From Duganella guangzhouensis (lineage in GTDB: Bacteria; Pseudomonadota; Gammaproteobacteria; Burkholderiales; Burkholderiaceae_D), in NCBI RefSeq assembly GCF_009674535.1, contig NZ_WKJK01000013.1:147897-211896 (forward strand): a stretch of DNA of 64,000 nucleotides. The letters are read 5' to 3'. The notes under the pieces are model-generated. The model worked only from the letters and a program-made list of their open reading frames with translations, was not told the DNA's origin and made no database searches. Shown here in pieces: positions 38,819 through 46,986 of this stretch. Made by a program: the position numbers and the translations under genes. Numbering within the stretch: the stretch's first letter is position 1; each line of letters begins with the position of its first letter.

Positions 38819-39934
38819 TCAGGCCACGAAGCCGATGCGGTCGGTGGTGGCGTTGCGGGCATCGTCGACGCTGATCTTGCCAGCGTCCAGCAGCGTATGC
38901 AGCGAGGTGTTCATGGTGTGGCAGCCATCGCCCGGCTTGTCTTCCATCCAGATGCGCAGGTTGGAAATCTGGCCATTGGCAATCATCTCGGTGACTTCCG
39001 GATTGTTGGTCAGGCACTCGGTGGCGAGGTAATAGCGCTCGCCCTTGAGCGACGGCAACAGCGCCTGGCACAGCACGCCACGCAGGGCATGCGCCAGCGC
39101 CTGCGCCTGCGCTTCGGTATTACCCAGCAGGCGCAGCATCTTTTGCAGGCCCAGCTCGGTCGAACGCGCGTGCAGCGAGGCCAGCACCAGCGGGCCGGCT
39201 TCCGCCAGCGCCAGCGCTTCCTGCGCGGTTTGCGCATCGCGGATTTCACCGATAACGATCACGTCCGGCCGTTCGCGCAGCGCGTCCAGCGCGCCCAGAT
39301 AAAAGCTTTCCACGTCGCCGTCAAAGCCGACTTCGCGCTGGGTGATCACGCATTGGCGCTGCGGAATCAGGGTCTCGACCGGGTCTTCGATGGTGATGAT
39401 GTGGCCGGAGCGATTCTTGTTGATCTCGTCCAGCATGGAGGCGATGGTGGTCGATTTGCCCTGGCAGGTGTCACCGATAATCAGCACCAGGCCACTGGTC
39501 AGGCGCGCGAACTGCTGCTCGTGCGGGCTCAGGCCCAGCTTGGCCAGCGGCACCGGTTCCTTGGGGAAGCGGCGGATCACGCAGCCCAGGCGCTTGCGGC
39601 CCTGGAAGCTGAAACAGTTGGCGCGGATGCGGGCGGTATGCAGATCGACCGCGCGGTCGAAGGCGCGGTCCTGAATGCGCTCGGCCCAGTTGGGCTCGAC
39701 CACCTCAAAGAATTCCTGCAATTCCTCGCGCGTGATGGGGGAGTCGGTGACGGCCACCAGCCCGCCGGGCTGACGCAGCATCAGCGGGCTGTTCTGGTGG
39801 ATCAGGATGTCGCTGAAAATCAGCTTGGAGTTCAGCAGATGCAGAATCTGTTCGACCAGCGTGCCGAAGACCGGGTGGTCTTCGTTCTCGATGTAGCTGA
39901 GGGTGCGTATTTGCGACGATTGGTAATGTTCCAT
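38819..39934 (-). CDS. PilT/PilU-like retraction ATPase with atypical Walker A
   Basis: 371-residue secretion ATPase of the PilT/PilU group that powers type IV pilus retraction in relatives. The N-terminal PAS-like domain is followed by the RecA-like core with Asp box (IITIEDPVE), Walker B (DVIVIGEIRD) and His box (LASLHARS). The Walker A is GDTCQGKST instead of the usual GPTGSGKST: Pro, Gly and Ser are replaced while the catalytic Lys and Ser/Thr remain. No other pilus gene is nearby and the gene stands alone, ending one base after the triheme cytochrome gene. It may be a specialised paralogue. Confidence 0.85.
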   Translation of the reverse strand: MEHYQSSQIRTLSYIENEDHPVFGTLVEQILHLLNSKLIFSDILIHQNSPLMLRQPGGLVAVTDSPITREELQEFFEVVEPNWAERIQDRAFDRAVDLHTARIRANCFSFQGRKRLGCVIRRFPKEPVPLAKLGLSPHEQQFARLTSGLVLIIGDTCQGKSTTIASMLDEINKNRSGHIITIEDPVETLIPQRQCVITQREVGFDGDVESFYLGALDALRERPDVIVIGEIRDAQTAQEALALAEAGPLVLASLHARSTELGLQKMLRLLGNTEAQAQALAHALRGVLCQALLPSLKGERYYLATECLTNNPEVTEMIANGQISNLRIWMEDKPGDGCHTMNTSLHTLLDAGKISVDDARNATTDRIGFVA

Positions 39935-40001
39935 CTCTGCTCAAATCTCCGTAGTTGCCGGGTTGATTATAAGAGATATAAATTGCAAATACGAAACTTT
40001 T

Positions 40002-40646
40002 TCAGCTTCTGAGCTTGGGGTAGCGGAAACCGTTGCGTAAATCCATACTGAAGCGCTCGCCGTTGGCGGTGACCTGCACGTGCTCGGGCGGCTCCTCGCC
40101 CGCCAGCGGGCGGTAGAACACCGGCAAGCCCTCGGCCTTGCGCAGCAGCTCGTCGCAACGCTCGTAGACGTTGGGGCAGCCGGTATCGGCCAGCAGCGCT
40201 TGTACGATCGGCACTTTCCAGGCGTCGACGCCGGCCGACTGGAACTGGCAAATCAGGTAGCCGCTGGTGCCGCCCCAGCTATCGACCAGCAGGCCGGGCA
40301 AGCCGTCCTCGTCGCCACGGATCACGGCCACCAGATCGGTCGGCGCGGCGGCGCGCACGCTGTCGGCGCGCTTGGCGATGGCGGCGCGCACGCGGCGTTT
40401 CATCATCGCGTGGTCGACCGGCTCGTCCTCTTTATAGCTCCAGATGCGGGCGCGCACGTCGGACTTGGGATTCCAGGCGGCGCGGCCGATGAACTGGCGC
40501 GCCGAGTTCAGGACGATGGCGGTGGCGCCGGGTTTGTTTTTCTCGTTAGGGCGACCGTCGACGCGTTCGATGGCGGTGGCGTAAATCAGCAAGTCGCCCG
40601 CCAGCAGGCGCTTTTCCTTGCCTTGTTTGATAGTAATGGTAAGCAT
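40002..40646 (-). pseudogene. rlmI: C-terminally truncated RlmI-type 23S rRNA methyltransferase
   Basis: 214 residues matching the N-terminal PUA and EEHEE-like part of the 23S rRNA m5C1962 methyltransferase RlmI: VNSARQFIGRAAWNPKSDVRARIW would be in the PUA/linker, followed by GDEDGLPGLLVDSWG and VYERCDELLRKAEGL. Full-length relatives have nearly 400 residues. Here the protein stops where the AdoMet-binding domain (the KTGFxLDQR segment) should begin, and only 67 bases remain before the next gene. It probably cannot methylate. It is a remnant, unless an RNA-binding fragment was retained. No frameshifted continuation was seen. Confidence 0.7.
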
Positions 40647-40785
40647 ACCGCATGATACAGCATGCGCGGCCTGTCCCCGGCTGGCTGCATTCTGTTCCGC
40701 CTGATGCGCAATCTGTCGCAGCGCGGTTCCGCGCGTCGCGCCTGCCCCGTAAGATCCAAACTCAAGATTATTTGAGGAGAGCATC

Positions 40786-41559
40786 ATGACCCTGCGCCGC
40801 ATCGTATCGTCCCTGTTCCTGACCGCTGGCTTGCTGGTTGCAAGCGCCCCTGTCCACGTCGCCCAAGCCGGGCCGCTGAGCTGGCTGAATGGCGGCGAAC
40901 GGATTCAGGGCAGCGGCAAGATCGTCAAGCAGAATCGCGAAGTCGGGCATTTCAATGCGCTGACGGTGGGCGTCAGCGGTGATGTCGAGATCCGTCTCGG
41001 CAATACCGAGAGCGTGACGGTGGAAACCGACGACAACATTCAACCGCTGATCGAAACCACGGTGGAAAACGGCACGCTGCGCATTCGCCCGGCCAAAAAC
41101 AATCTGCGCGTGGAAACACGCAACATGAAAATCATTGTGCAGGCGCGCACGCTGGACAAGCTGTCGATCGGCGGTTCGGGCAACGTGACGGCCGACCGTT
41201 TGCGCGGCGAGAGCCTGACCATCGACGTTGGCGGCTCAGGTTCGATCGCGGTCGGTCAGTTGGACGCGGAGTCGGTGGCGATTGCGCTGGGCGGCAGCGG
41301 CAGTCTGAAGGCGGCCGGCAATGCCGAGCGTTTGCAGGTGTCGATCGGCGGTTCGGGCCGGGTACAGGTGGGACAGTTGCAGTCGCGCGAGGCGGTGGTG
41401 AGCATCGGCGGCTCGGGGCAGGCGACGGTGTGGGCGAAGAAATCGCTGAGCCTGAGCGTGGCGGGGTCGGGCGATATCAACTATTACGGCGATCCGCAGA
41501 TCAGCAAAAGCATCATGGGTTCGGGCACCATCAAACGGCTGGGCGGCGCTCCGCAATAA
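40786..41559 (+). CDS. Exported head-GIN domain (DUF2807) protein
   Basis: 257-residue envelope protein with a Sec signal (LFLTAGLLVASAPVHVAQA) and a right-handed beta-helix-like body made of repeated short units with GGSG (LSIGGSGNV, IDVGGSGSI, IALGGSGSL, VSIGGSGRV, VSIGGSGQA), typical of the GIN/DUF2807 family. Function is unknown in the family; surface or adhesive roles have been proposed. It overlaps the convergent Rpn-type nuclease gene by 29 bases. Confidence 0.88.
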   Translation: MTLRRIVSSLFLTAGLLVASAPVHVAQAGPLSWLNGGERIQGSGKIVKQNREVGHFNALTVGVSGDVEIRLGNTESVTVETDDNIQPLIETTVENGTLRIRPAKNNLRVETRNMKIIVQARTLDKLSIGGSGNVTADRLRGESLTIDVGGSGSIAVGQLDAESVAIALGGSGSLKAAGNAERLQVSIGGSGRVQVGQLQSREAVVSIGGSGQATVWAKKSLSLSVAGSGDINYYGDPQISKSIMGSGTIKRLGGAPQ

Positions 41560-42478
41560 GCGATTTGATCCAGTCGCGCAGCTGGCTGCTGTCGGCCTGC
41601 GCGATGCGGCTTTCGGCGCCGGCCTGTTCACCAGCGAGCAGGTCGCGCAGCACCGCCTCCAGCGCCGCCCGTTCGCCTTCCTGTCGACCCTCCTCCTTGC
41701 GCTGCCGGAACATTTCTTCGGCTGGCAGCACTAGCGCATCGAAAAATTCATCGGTAAATACTTCTTCCGGCTTGTATTTTCTTTTGGCGGTCATGATGAA
41801 GTCCTCCTCAAGGTTCATGCTAGTGCCGCTCCGGTCTTCACGCAAGGTGAGCTGTAGCCAACGTGTCAGGCTTACTCTCGCGTTATAAAGATCAGGCTGT
41901 AGGACACGCTGCGCAAACGCGGCCATTGCCGCTTTCATCTGAAGCTCGGTGCTGGCATGCAGCACGCGCAACAACAGGCCAACAATGTTGCCAAACGCGT
42001 CGTCATGGTGCTGATCGACCAGCAGGTAGCGCTGGTGCGGCTGAAAGCGCTCCATGCCAGTCGGTGGCGGAAGCATCAGATCGCCAATATCCAACGCGGC
42101 GGTCCAGGGGCGCCGGCCGTGATAGAACACAATCGGCAACACCGGTGGCAGTTTGCCGTGCTTGCTCAGCTTGTGCTGAGCCACCAGATCCTGATACAGC
42201 AAGCCCACATACACCAGCATCCGCAACGCCATCCAGCGCTCGGGCGACGACTGGAACTCCAGCAGAATATAGACGTACACCCACTCGCCGCCGATGCTGG
42301 CACGCCAGACCACATCCTGATGACGGCTCTTGCCGTGGTCGCTGGTATAGCTGGCGTTGACGCGTTCGAATGCGCTGGTGGGGAGCGCCTGTGCCCAGTC
42401 GGCGGCAATGACGCAGGCCAGCAGGTCGCGTACCAGTTCCGGGTGGGAGAACAACTGCTTGTAGACGATCTCGCTCAT
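41531..42478 (-). CDS. Rpn-family recombination-promoting nuclease (YhgA-like, PD-(D/E)xK)
   Basis: 315 residues of the Rpn/YhgA-like family of PD-(D/E)xK nucleases once called transposases. The active-site region is visible as DVVWRASIGG followed by ILLEFQSSPERWMALRML (Glu-x-Gln). The C-terminal region contains the Arg/Glu-rich helix seen in many members (EEMFRQRKEEGRQEGERAAL). The ATG at 42478 (MSEIVYKQLF) fits the family. Such genes spread horizontally and may serve in recombination or defence; here it lies alone among housekeeping genes. Confidence 0.85.
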   Translation of the reverse strand: MSEIVYKQLFSHPELVRDLLACVIAADWAQALPTSAFERVNASYTSDHGKSRHQDVVWRASIGGEWVYVYILLEFQSSPERWMALRMLVYVGLLYQDLVAQHKLSKHGKLPPVLPIVFYHGRRPWTAALDIGDLMLPPPTGMERFQPHQRYLLVDQHHDDAFGNIVGLLLRVLHASTELQMKAAMAAFAQRVLQPDLYNARVSLTRWLQLTLREDRSGTSMNLEEDFIMTAKRKYKPEEVFTDEFFDALVLPAEEMFRQRKEEGRQEGERAALEAVLRDLLAGEQAGAESRIAQADSSQLRDWIKSLIAERRPAV

Positions 42479-42527
42479 GAGAACGAGTCTAGCGCCGGCA
42501 TGCATTGCCGAGTACGCCAGGCAGCGT

Positions 42528-42556
42528 GCGCGGTTTGGCTTAGCTCAAAACCGCGC
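42528..42556. terminator. Inverted repeat downstream of yaeQ
   Basis: GCGCGGTTT (42528-42536) and AAACCGCGC (42548-42556) form a perfect 9-base stem with an 11-base loop, just after the yaeQ stop and before the Rpn gene on the same strand. There is no T run, so termination is uncertain. Confidence 0.45.
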
Positions 42557-42569
42557 TACGCGGCGGAGA

Positions 42570-43112
42570 TCAGCGCTCCGCTTTCAGCACTTCGCGCGTG
42601 ACTTCCACCGTGCTGGTGCCGTCGGTCAGCCAGATCTGGCCGTCCTGGATGGTGCATTGCAGCTGCATGGTGCGCTGAGCCATCTTGCCCAACTGCTCGG
42701 TCGCGTCCGCGTTCAAGTCCACCACGGTCAGGTTCTTGCAGCGCTCGACCTTGTTGGCCAAGCTCTTCCACCAGATGTGGCTGGTGGCGGCATAGCTGTA
42801 CACATAGACGTGCTCGGAACGACCACACGCCTTCAGGATCACTTTCTCATCCGGCTGGCCGACTTCGATCGACAGTTCGATCGCGCCAGTCAAATCCTTG
42901 TGCCACAGGTCCGGCTCCTCCACGTCGAACAGGCCCTTGGTAAAGGTCAGTGCCTCGTTGGCGTGGATGGCGAAGGCCAACAGGCGCACCATCATGCGCT
43001 CGTCGGTCTCGGATGGGTGACGCGCCAGCGTCAGCTGGTGGGTCTCGTAGTAATTGCGGTCCATGTCCGCAATCGACAGTTCTGCTTTATAGATTGTTGC
43101 TTTGAGGGCCAT
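42570..43112 (-). CDS. yaeQ: YaeQ family protein
   Basis: 180-residue YaeQ-family protein with a restriction-endonuclease-like fold and no proven function, though once linked to RfaH compensation. Characteristic segments: MALKATIYKAELSIADMDR, YYETHQLTLARHPSETDERMMVRLLAFA (read in parts) and GQPDEKVILKACGRSEHVYVYSY. Its start is 12 bases after the purU stop on the same strand, so the two are probably cotranscribed. Confidence 0.93.
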   Translation of the reverse strand: MALKATIYKAELSIADMDRNYYETHQLTLARHPSETDERMMVRLLAFAIHANEALTFTKGLFDVEEPDLWHKDLTGAIELSIEVGQPDEKVILKACGRSEHVYVYSYAATSHIWWKSLANKVERCKNLTVVDLNADATEQLGKMAQRTMQLQCTIQDGQIWLTDGTSTVEVTREVLKAER

Positions 43113-43124
43113 CGAAAAAATCTC

Positions 43125-43994
43125 TTACTTGAATACGACGGTTTTCGCGCCGTTTTGCAAAACGCGGTGCTCGACAAACCACTTGACCGCGCGCGCCAGC
43201 ACCACGCACTCCACATCGCGACCGATCGCCGACAGCGTCTCCGCATCCATCGAATGATCGACGCGCTCGACGTCCTGCTCGATGATCGGACCTTCGTCCA
43301 GATCGCCGGTGACAAAGTGCGCGGTGGCGCCGATCAGCTTGACGCCGCGGTGATGCGCCTGCGCATACGGCTTGGCGCCCTTGAAGCTCGGCAGGAAAGA
43401 ATGGTGAATATTGATCGCCCGGCCCTTGAGCGCCTCGCACAGCGACGGCGACAGGATTTGCATGTAACGCGCCAGCACCACCAGATCGATCTTGTGCGTG
43501 TTGATCAGCTCGATAATGCGGGCTTCCTGCGCCAGCTTGTCGGCCACCGGCGCGCCGGTCGCCAGCGGCAAGTGGTGGAACGGAATATTGTAGCTGGCCG
43601 CCAGCTGGTAGAAGTCCATGTGGTTCGACACGATGGCCGGAATCTCCACCGGCAGCAAACCGCTCTTGTAGCGGAACAGCAGGTCGTTCAGGCAATGGCC
43701 GATCTTCGACACCATCAGCATCACGCGCGGCTTGTAGTGGGCGTCGCGCAGTTCCCAGTTCAGCTGCATGTCGGCCGCCAGCAGGCCGAAATCGGCGCGC
43801 AGCAGTTCATCGCCGATGGCGCGGTCTTCCAGCGAGAAATGCACGCGCATGAAGAACAGTTTCGACTCACTGTCGCCAAACTGGGCCGAATCGATGATGT
43901 TGCAGCCATGCTCGGCCAGGAAGCCCGACACGCGATGCACGATTCCACGCTGGTCCAGGCAAGACAGTGTCAAAATGTATTCGGGATTGCTCAT
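43125..43994 (-). CDS. purU: Formyltetrahydrofolate deformylase
   Basis: Hydrolyses 10-formyltetrahydrofolate to formate and tetrahydrofolate, balancing one-carbon pools. 289 residues: an N-terminal ACT domain (YILTLSCLDQRGIVHRVSGFL) and a C-terminal formyltransferase-like catalytic domain (LARYMQILSP, NIHHSFLPSFKGAKPY, TAHFVTGDLDEGPII) with the catalytic His and Asp present. Cotranscribed with yaeQ; divergent from the MDR-type reductase. Confidence 0.96.
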   Translation of the reverse strand: MSNPEYILTLSCLDQRGIVHRVSGFLAEHGCNIIDSAQFGDSESKLFFMRVHFSLEDRAIGDELLRADFGLLAADMQLNWELRDAHYKPRVMLMVSKIGHCLNDLLFRYKSGLLPVEIPAIVSNHMDFYQLAASYNIPFHHLPLATGAPVADKLAQEARIIELINTHKIDLVVLARYMQILSPSLCEALKGRAINIHHSFLPSFKGAKPYAQAHHRGVKLIGATAHFVTGDLDEGPIIEQDVERVDHSMDAETLSAIGRDVECVVLARAVKWFVEHRVLQNGAKTVVFK

Positions 43995-44027
43995 AAAACC
44001 GTAAGGAGATTGGACAAAAGAGAGCTA

Positions 44028-44055
44028 TTGTCGCATGCCTTGCCTATTGCGACAA
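44028..44055. promoter_or_regulatory. Dyad in the divergent purU/curA-like gap
   Basis: TTGTCGCA (44028-44035) and TGCGACAA (44048-44055) form a perfect 8-12-8 inverted repeat between the two divergent starts. It may be an operator for one or both genes. Confidence 0.4.
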
Positions 44056-44125
44056 AAAATAGCACGCTCGTTCAATTTAAGATATAGTCAGCAGCACCCC
44101 AAGCACCCTATACAAGGAGATACCG

Positions 44126-45145
44126 ATGGAGACAAATCTGCAGTTCCGCCTGGCCGCGCGTCCGGTCGGCATGGTCAAGGATAGCGACTGGCAACAGGCC
44201 GAAGAGCCGCTGCGCCCGCTGGCCGACGGCGAAATCCGCGTCAAGGTACTGTACCTGTCGCTCGACCCGGCCATGCGCGGCTGGATGAACGACAGCAAAT
44301 CCTACATCCGCCCGGTGGCCATTGGCGAGGTGATGCGCGCCGGCGGCGTCGGCGTGGTGGTGGAATCGCAGTCGCCGCGCTTTGCGGTCGGTGACCACGT
44401 CTCCGGCGGCACCGGTGTGCAGCGCTACTGGACCGGCGCCGCAGACGATCGCAGCGCCAGCTTCCACAAGGTCGACCCGAAACTGGCGCCGCTGACCACC
44501 TACCTCAACACGCTGGGCATGCCGGGCATGACCGCCTACTTCGGCCTGACCGAAGTAGGCCTGCCCAAGCTGGGCGAAACCGTGGTGGTATCGGGCGCGG
44601 CCGGCGCGGTCGGCCAGACCGTGGGCCAGGTCGCCAAGCAACTGGGCTGCCGCGTGGTCGGCATCGCCGGCGGCAAGGAGAAGTGCGATTTCGTCGTCAA
44701 CGAGCTGGGCTTCGACGCCTGCATCGATTACAAGAACGACTCGGTGCGCGACGGCCTCAAGCAGCACTGCCCGCAGGGCGTCGACGTCTACTTCGACAAC
44801 GTCGGCGGCGACATCCTCGATACCGTGCTCACCCGCATCAACATGAAGGCGCGCATCGTCATCTGCGGCGCCATCTCGCAGTACAACAACACCACGCCGG
44901 TCAAGGGACCGTCCAACTACCTGTCGCTGCTGGTCAACCGCGCCCGCATGGAAGGCATCGTCGTGTTCGACTACGCCGACCGCTACCAGATCGGCGTGGC
45001 CGCGCTGGCCGGCTGGCTCAAGGACGGCAAGATCAAGAGCAAGGAAGATGTAGTGTCCGGCCTGGAGCGTTTCCCAGAAGCGCTCAACATGCTGTTTGAA
45101 GGGAAGAACTTCGGCAAACTGGTGCTGCAAGTAGCCACCTCATAA
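44126..45145 (+). CDS. curA: NADP-dependent MDR-family oxidoreductase (CurA-like)
   Basis: 339-residue zinc-independent medium-chain reductase similar to NADPH-dependent curcumin/alkenal reductases and leukotriene B4 dehydrogenases, reducing alpha,beta-unsaturated carbonyls in the cytoplasm. Seen: LSLDPAMRGWMND, the catalytic-domain GMPGMTAYFGL, and the nucleotide-binding VSGAAGAVGQTVGQVAKQLG. The ATG at 44126 has an AAGGAG site. It stands alone, divergent from purU; a phasin gene follows. Confidence 0.92.
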   Translation: METNLQFRLAARPVGMVKDSDWQQAEEPLRPLADGEIRVKVLYLSLDPAMRGWMNDSKSYIRPVAIGEVMRAGGVGVVVESQSPRFAVGDHVSGGTGVQRYWTGAADDRSASFHKVDPKLAPLTTYLNTLGMPGMTAYFGLTEVGLPKLGETVVVSGAAGAVGQTVGQVAKQLGCRVVGIAGGKEKCDFVVNELGFDACIDYKNDSVRDGLKQHCPQGVDVYFDNVGGDILDTVLTRINMKARIVICGAISQYNNTTPVKGPSNYLSLLVNRARMEGIVVFDYADRYQIGVAALAGWLKDGKIKSKEDVVSGLERFPEALNMLFEGKNFGKLVLQVATS

Positions 45146-45211
45146 AAAGCGCGGAACCTTCCGCCCGCCTCGGCGTCTATGCAAATACCGCCAACACGCC
45201 GAGGACCCATT

Positions 45212-45655
45212 ATGTTCCCACAATTCCCGCCTTCCGCCTTCCACTCCCACATTGAACTGCTGCTGGGCCTTTATGTCGACCTGGGCCAGCGCACGCTGGA
45301 AACCATGCACAGCCTGAGCGCACTGAATCTGCAACTGGGGCGCGACCTGATCGCTGAAGCCGGCGGCAACATCCAACGCCTGATGGCCAGCAAGGACGCC
45401 AACCAGCTGGGCGCCGCCGTCGCCGCCCAGCTCAGGCCGGGCCAACGCGCGTTCAGCCATTACCAGCAGCGCGTCGGCGAAGTGCTGAGCCGCGCCAACG
45501 CCAGCCTCAACCAGACCGCCGCCCACCACATGCCGGCCGTCAGCCGCTCGGCCAGCACCCTGACCGACGATCTGATGCAGGAAGCGGCCACCCGCACCAC
45601 CCGCGCCGCCGAACAGCTGGCGCGCTTCCAGCCCGGCAGCCAGCTGCGGCATTAA
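45212..45655 (+). CDS. Phasin family protein
   Basis: 147-residue amphipathic helical protein of the phasin family, which coats polyhydroxyalkanoate granules and points to PHA storage. Seen: HIELLLGLYVDLGQRTLETMHSLSALNLQ and KDANQLGAAVAAQLRPGQRAFSHYQQ (cited in parts). The ATG at 45212 is chosen for its GAGG site; an in-frame ATG 33 bases earlier has none. There are no polymerase or depolymerase genes in the window. Confidence 0.85.
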   Translation: MFPQFPPSAFHSHIELLLGLYVDLGQRTLETMHSLSALNLQLGRDLIAEAGGNIQRLMASKDANQLGAAVAAQLRPGQRAFSHYQQRVGEVLSRANASLNQTAAHHMPAVSRSASTLTDDLMQEAATRTTRAAEQLARFQPGSQLRH

Positions 45656-45693
45656 TGGAACTTCCGTCAATCTTGCAACTCTAACCACACAGA

Positions 45694-45713
45694 ACAGCAG
45701 GACACCCTGCTGT
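45694..45713 (+). promoter_or_regulatory. Hairpin between the phasin and KGG-protein genes
   Basis: ACAGCAGG (45694-45701) and CCTGCTGT (45706-45713) form a perfect 8-base stem with a 4-base loop, 29 bases before the KGG gene start. It could be a terminator without a T run or a leader structure. Confidence 0.4.
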
Positions 45714-45741
45714 CTGTTCCCATCTTTAGACGGAGGTATCT

Positions 45742-46086
45742 ATGGCCAGCAATACCAGCAATGCCAACAACAGTCAGGGCAAGCCCAAGGGCACCGCCAA
45801 GCGTGGCTTTGCCGCGATGGACGAAGCCACCCAGCGCGCCATCGCCAGCAAGGGCGGGCAAGCCGCCCACCAGAAAGGCACGGCGCATGAATTCGATTCG
45901 GAAGAAGCGCGCCGCGCCGGCCAGAAAGGCGGCGAGGCGGTCAGCCGCGACCGCGAACACATGGCTGCAATCGGCCGCAAAGGCGGTGAAAGCCGCCAGT
46001 CCGCCGCCCGCGCCAACGCGGAGAAAAACCGCGCCGCCGCCAGCGCGGGTTCCGAGCAATCATCCAAGGGCGGCAACAAGCAATAG
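45742..46086 (+). CDS. KGG-repeat general stress protein
   Basis: 114-residue very hydrophilic protein with repeated KGG units (SKGGQAAH, QKGGEAVS, RKGGESRQ, SKGGNKQ), as in GsiB/LEA-like stress-induced proteins; probably disordered and induced on desiccation or stationary phase. A CGGAGG ribosome site precedes the ATG at 45742. No enzymatic role expected. It is convergent with the inositol-monophosphatase-like gene, five bases apart. Confidence 0.92.
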   Translation: MASNTSNANNSQGKPKGTAKRGFAAMDEATQRAIASKGGQAAHQKGTAHEFDSEEARRAGQKGGEAVSRDREHMAAIGRKGGESRQSAARANAEKNRAAASAGSEQSSKGGNKQ

Positions 46087-46091
46087 CGGCA

Positions 46092-46889
46092 TCATGCCAC
46101 CGGGACTTGCTGCAGCCGCTGCAACATCGAGGCATGCACACCCGGTGGCGCCACCACGATACTGGCCGCATGTAAATGATATGGCTGGCCATCGGCCTGG
46201 GTCGCCACGCCGCCCGCCTCGCGCACCAGCAGCGTGCCGCCGATGCAGTTATAGCCATCCTCGCCGTACTGCCAGAACCCATCCAGCCGCCCGCACGCCA
46301 CGTACGCCAGTTGCAGCGAGGTCGGCCCGAGATTGCGCACCGCCGCCACATCGCTCAACATGGCACTCAGCGCGGCGCCGGCCTGCTGTACCACCTGGCC
46401 GTGCCGGCTGGCAAAGGTCGGCTGGCTGCTGGCGACCATGGCCTGGTAGTGATCCGCGCGCGCATTAACACGCACCGGCTTGCCGTTGTACCAGGCGCCG
46501 TGGCCCCACAGTGCATGGAACATCTCGTCATGCATGGCGTCGTAGATAGCGCTGAACACCGGCACGCCTTCGCGCATCAACGTCAGCGACATGCACCAGT
46601 TGGGGATCGCGCGCAGGAATTGCACCGCGCCGTCGATGGCGTCGCAGATCCAGTATTCGCCGGCGCGCGCATGGGCTTCGCTCAGCTCGCCGTCGGCCCA
46701 GGCGATGGCCGGGTAGCGGGCCGACAATTCGCGCCGCAACAGGGCGCTGGCGTCGCCGTCGATGCGGTGAAACGCGCGCCACATCTCATCCACGTCCGCC
46801 ACCGGCGCGCTTTGCCAGAAGGTCTCGCACAGGCCGGCACCGACCTCGCGCAACAGCTCCAGCACGGCTTCCGTATCGATTGCAGTCAT
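46092..46889 (-). CDS. Inositol monophosphatase-family protein
   Basis: 265-residue member of the lithium-sensitive Mg2+-dependent phosphatase family (inositol monophosphatase/3'-phosphoadenosine phosphatase). Metal ligands are recognisable but diverged: ADGELS for the usual GEE, CDAIDGAVQFL for DPIDGTxNF, and EDGYNCIGGTLLVREAGG for WDxAAGxLLVxEAGG. The changes make the substrate uncertain. A divergent AraC-type regulator 97 bases away may control it. Confidence 0.85.
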   Translation of the reverse strand: MTAIDTEAVLELLREVGAGLCETFWQSAPVADVDEMWRAFHRIDGDASALLRRELSARYPAIAWADGELSEAHARAGEYWICDAIDGAVQFLRAIPNWCMSLTLMREGVPVFSAIYDAMHDEMFHALWGHGAWYNGKPVRVNARADHYQAMVASSQPTFASRHGQVVQQAGAALSAMLSDVAAVRNLGPTSLQLAYVACGRLDGFWQYGEDGYNCIGGTLLVREAGGVATQADGQPYHLHAASIVVAPPGVHASMLQRLQQVPVA

Positions 46890-46986
46890 GATTTTCCCTT
46901 GCGCTCAATGAAACCCGTAGATTGCATGTAAAATCGGAGCCCGGCTAACTGCAAGCGGACAATCGATAACGCAATCGGGCCACATC

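Noticed and set aside
45151..45164. GCGGAA/TTCCGC hairpin after the CurA-like gene as terminator
   Set aside because: Short stem with a two-base loop and no T run; too weak to call.
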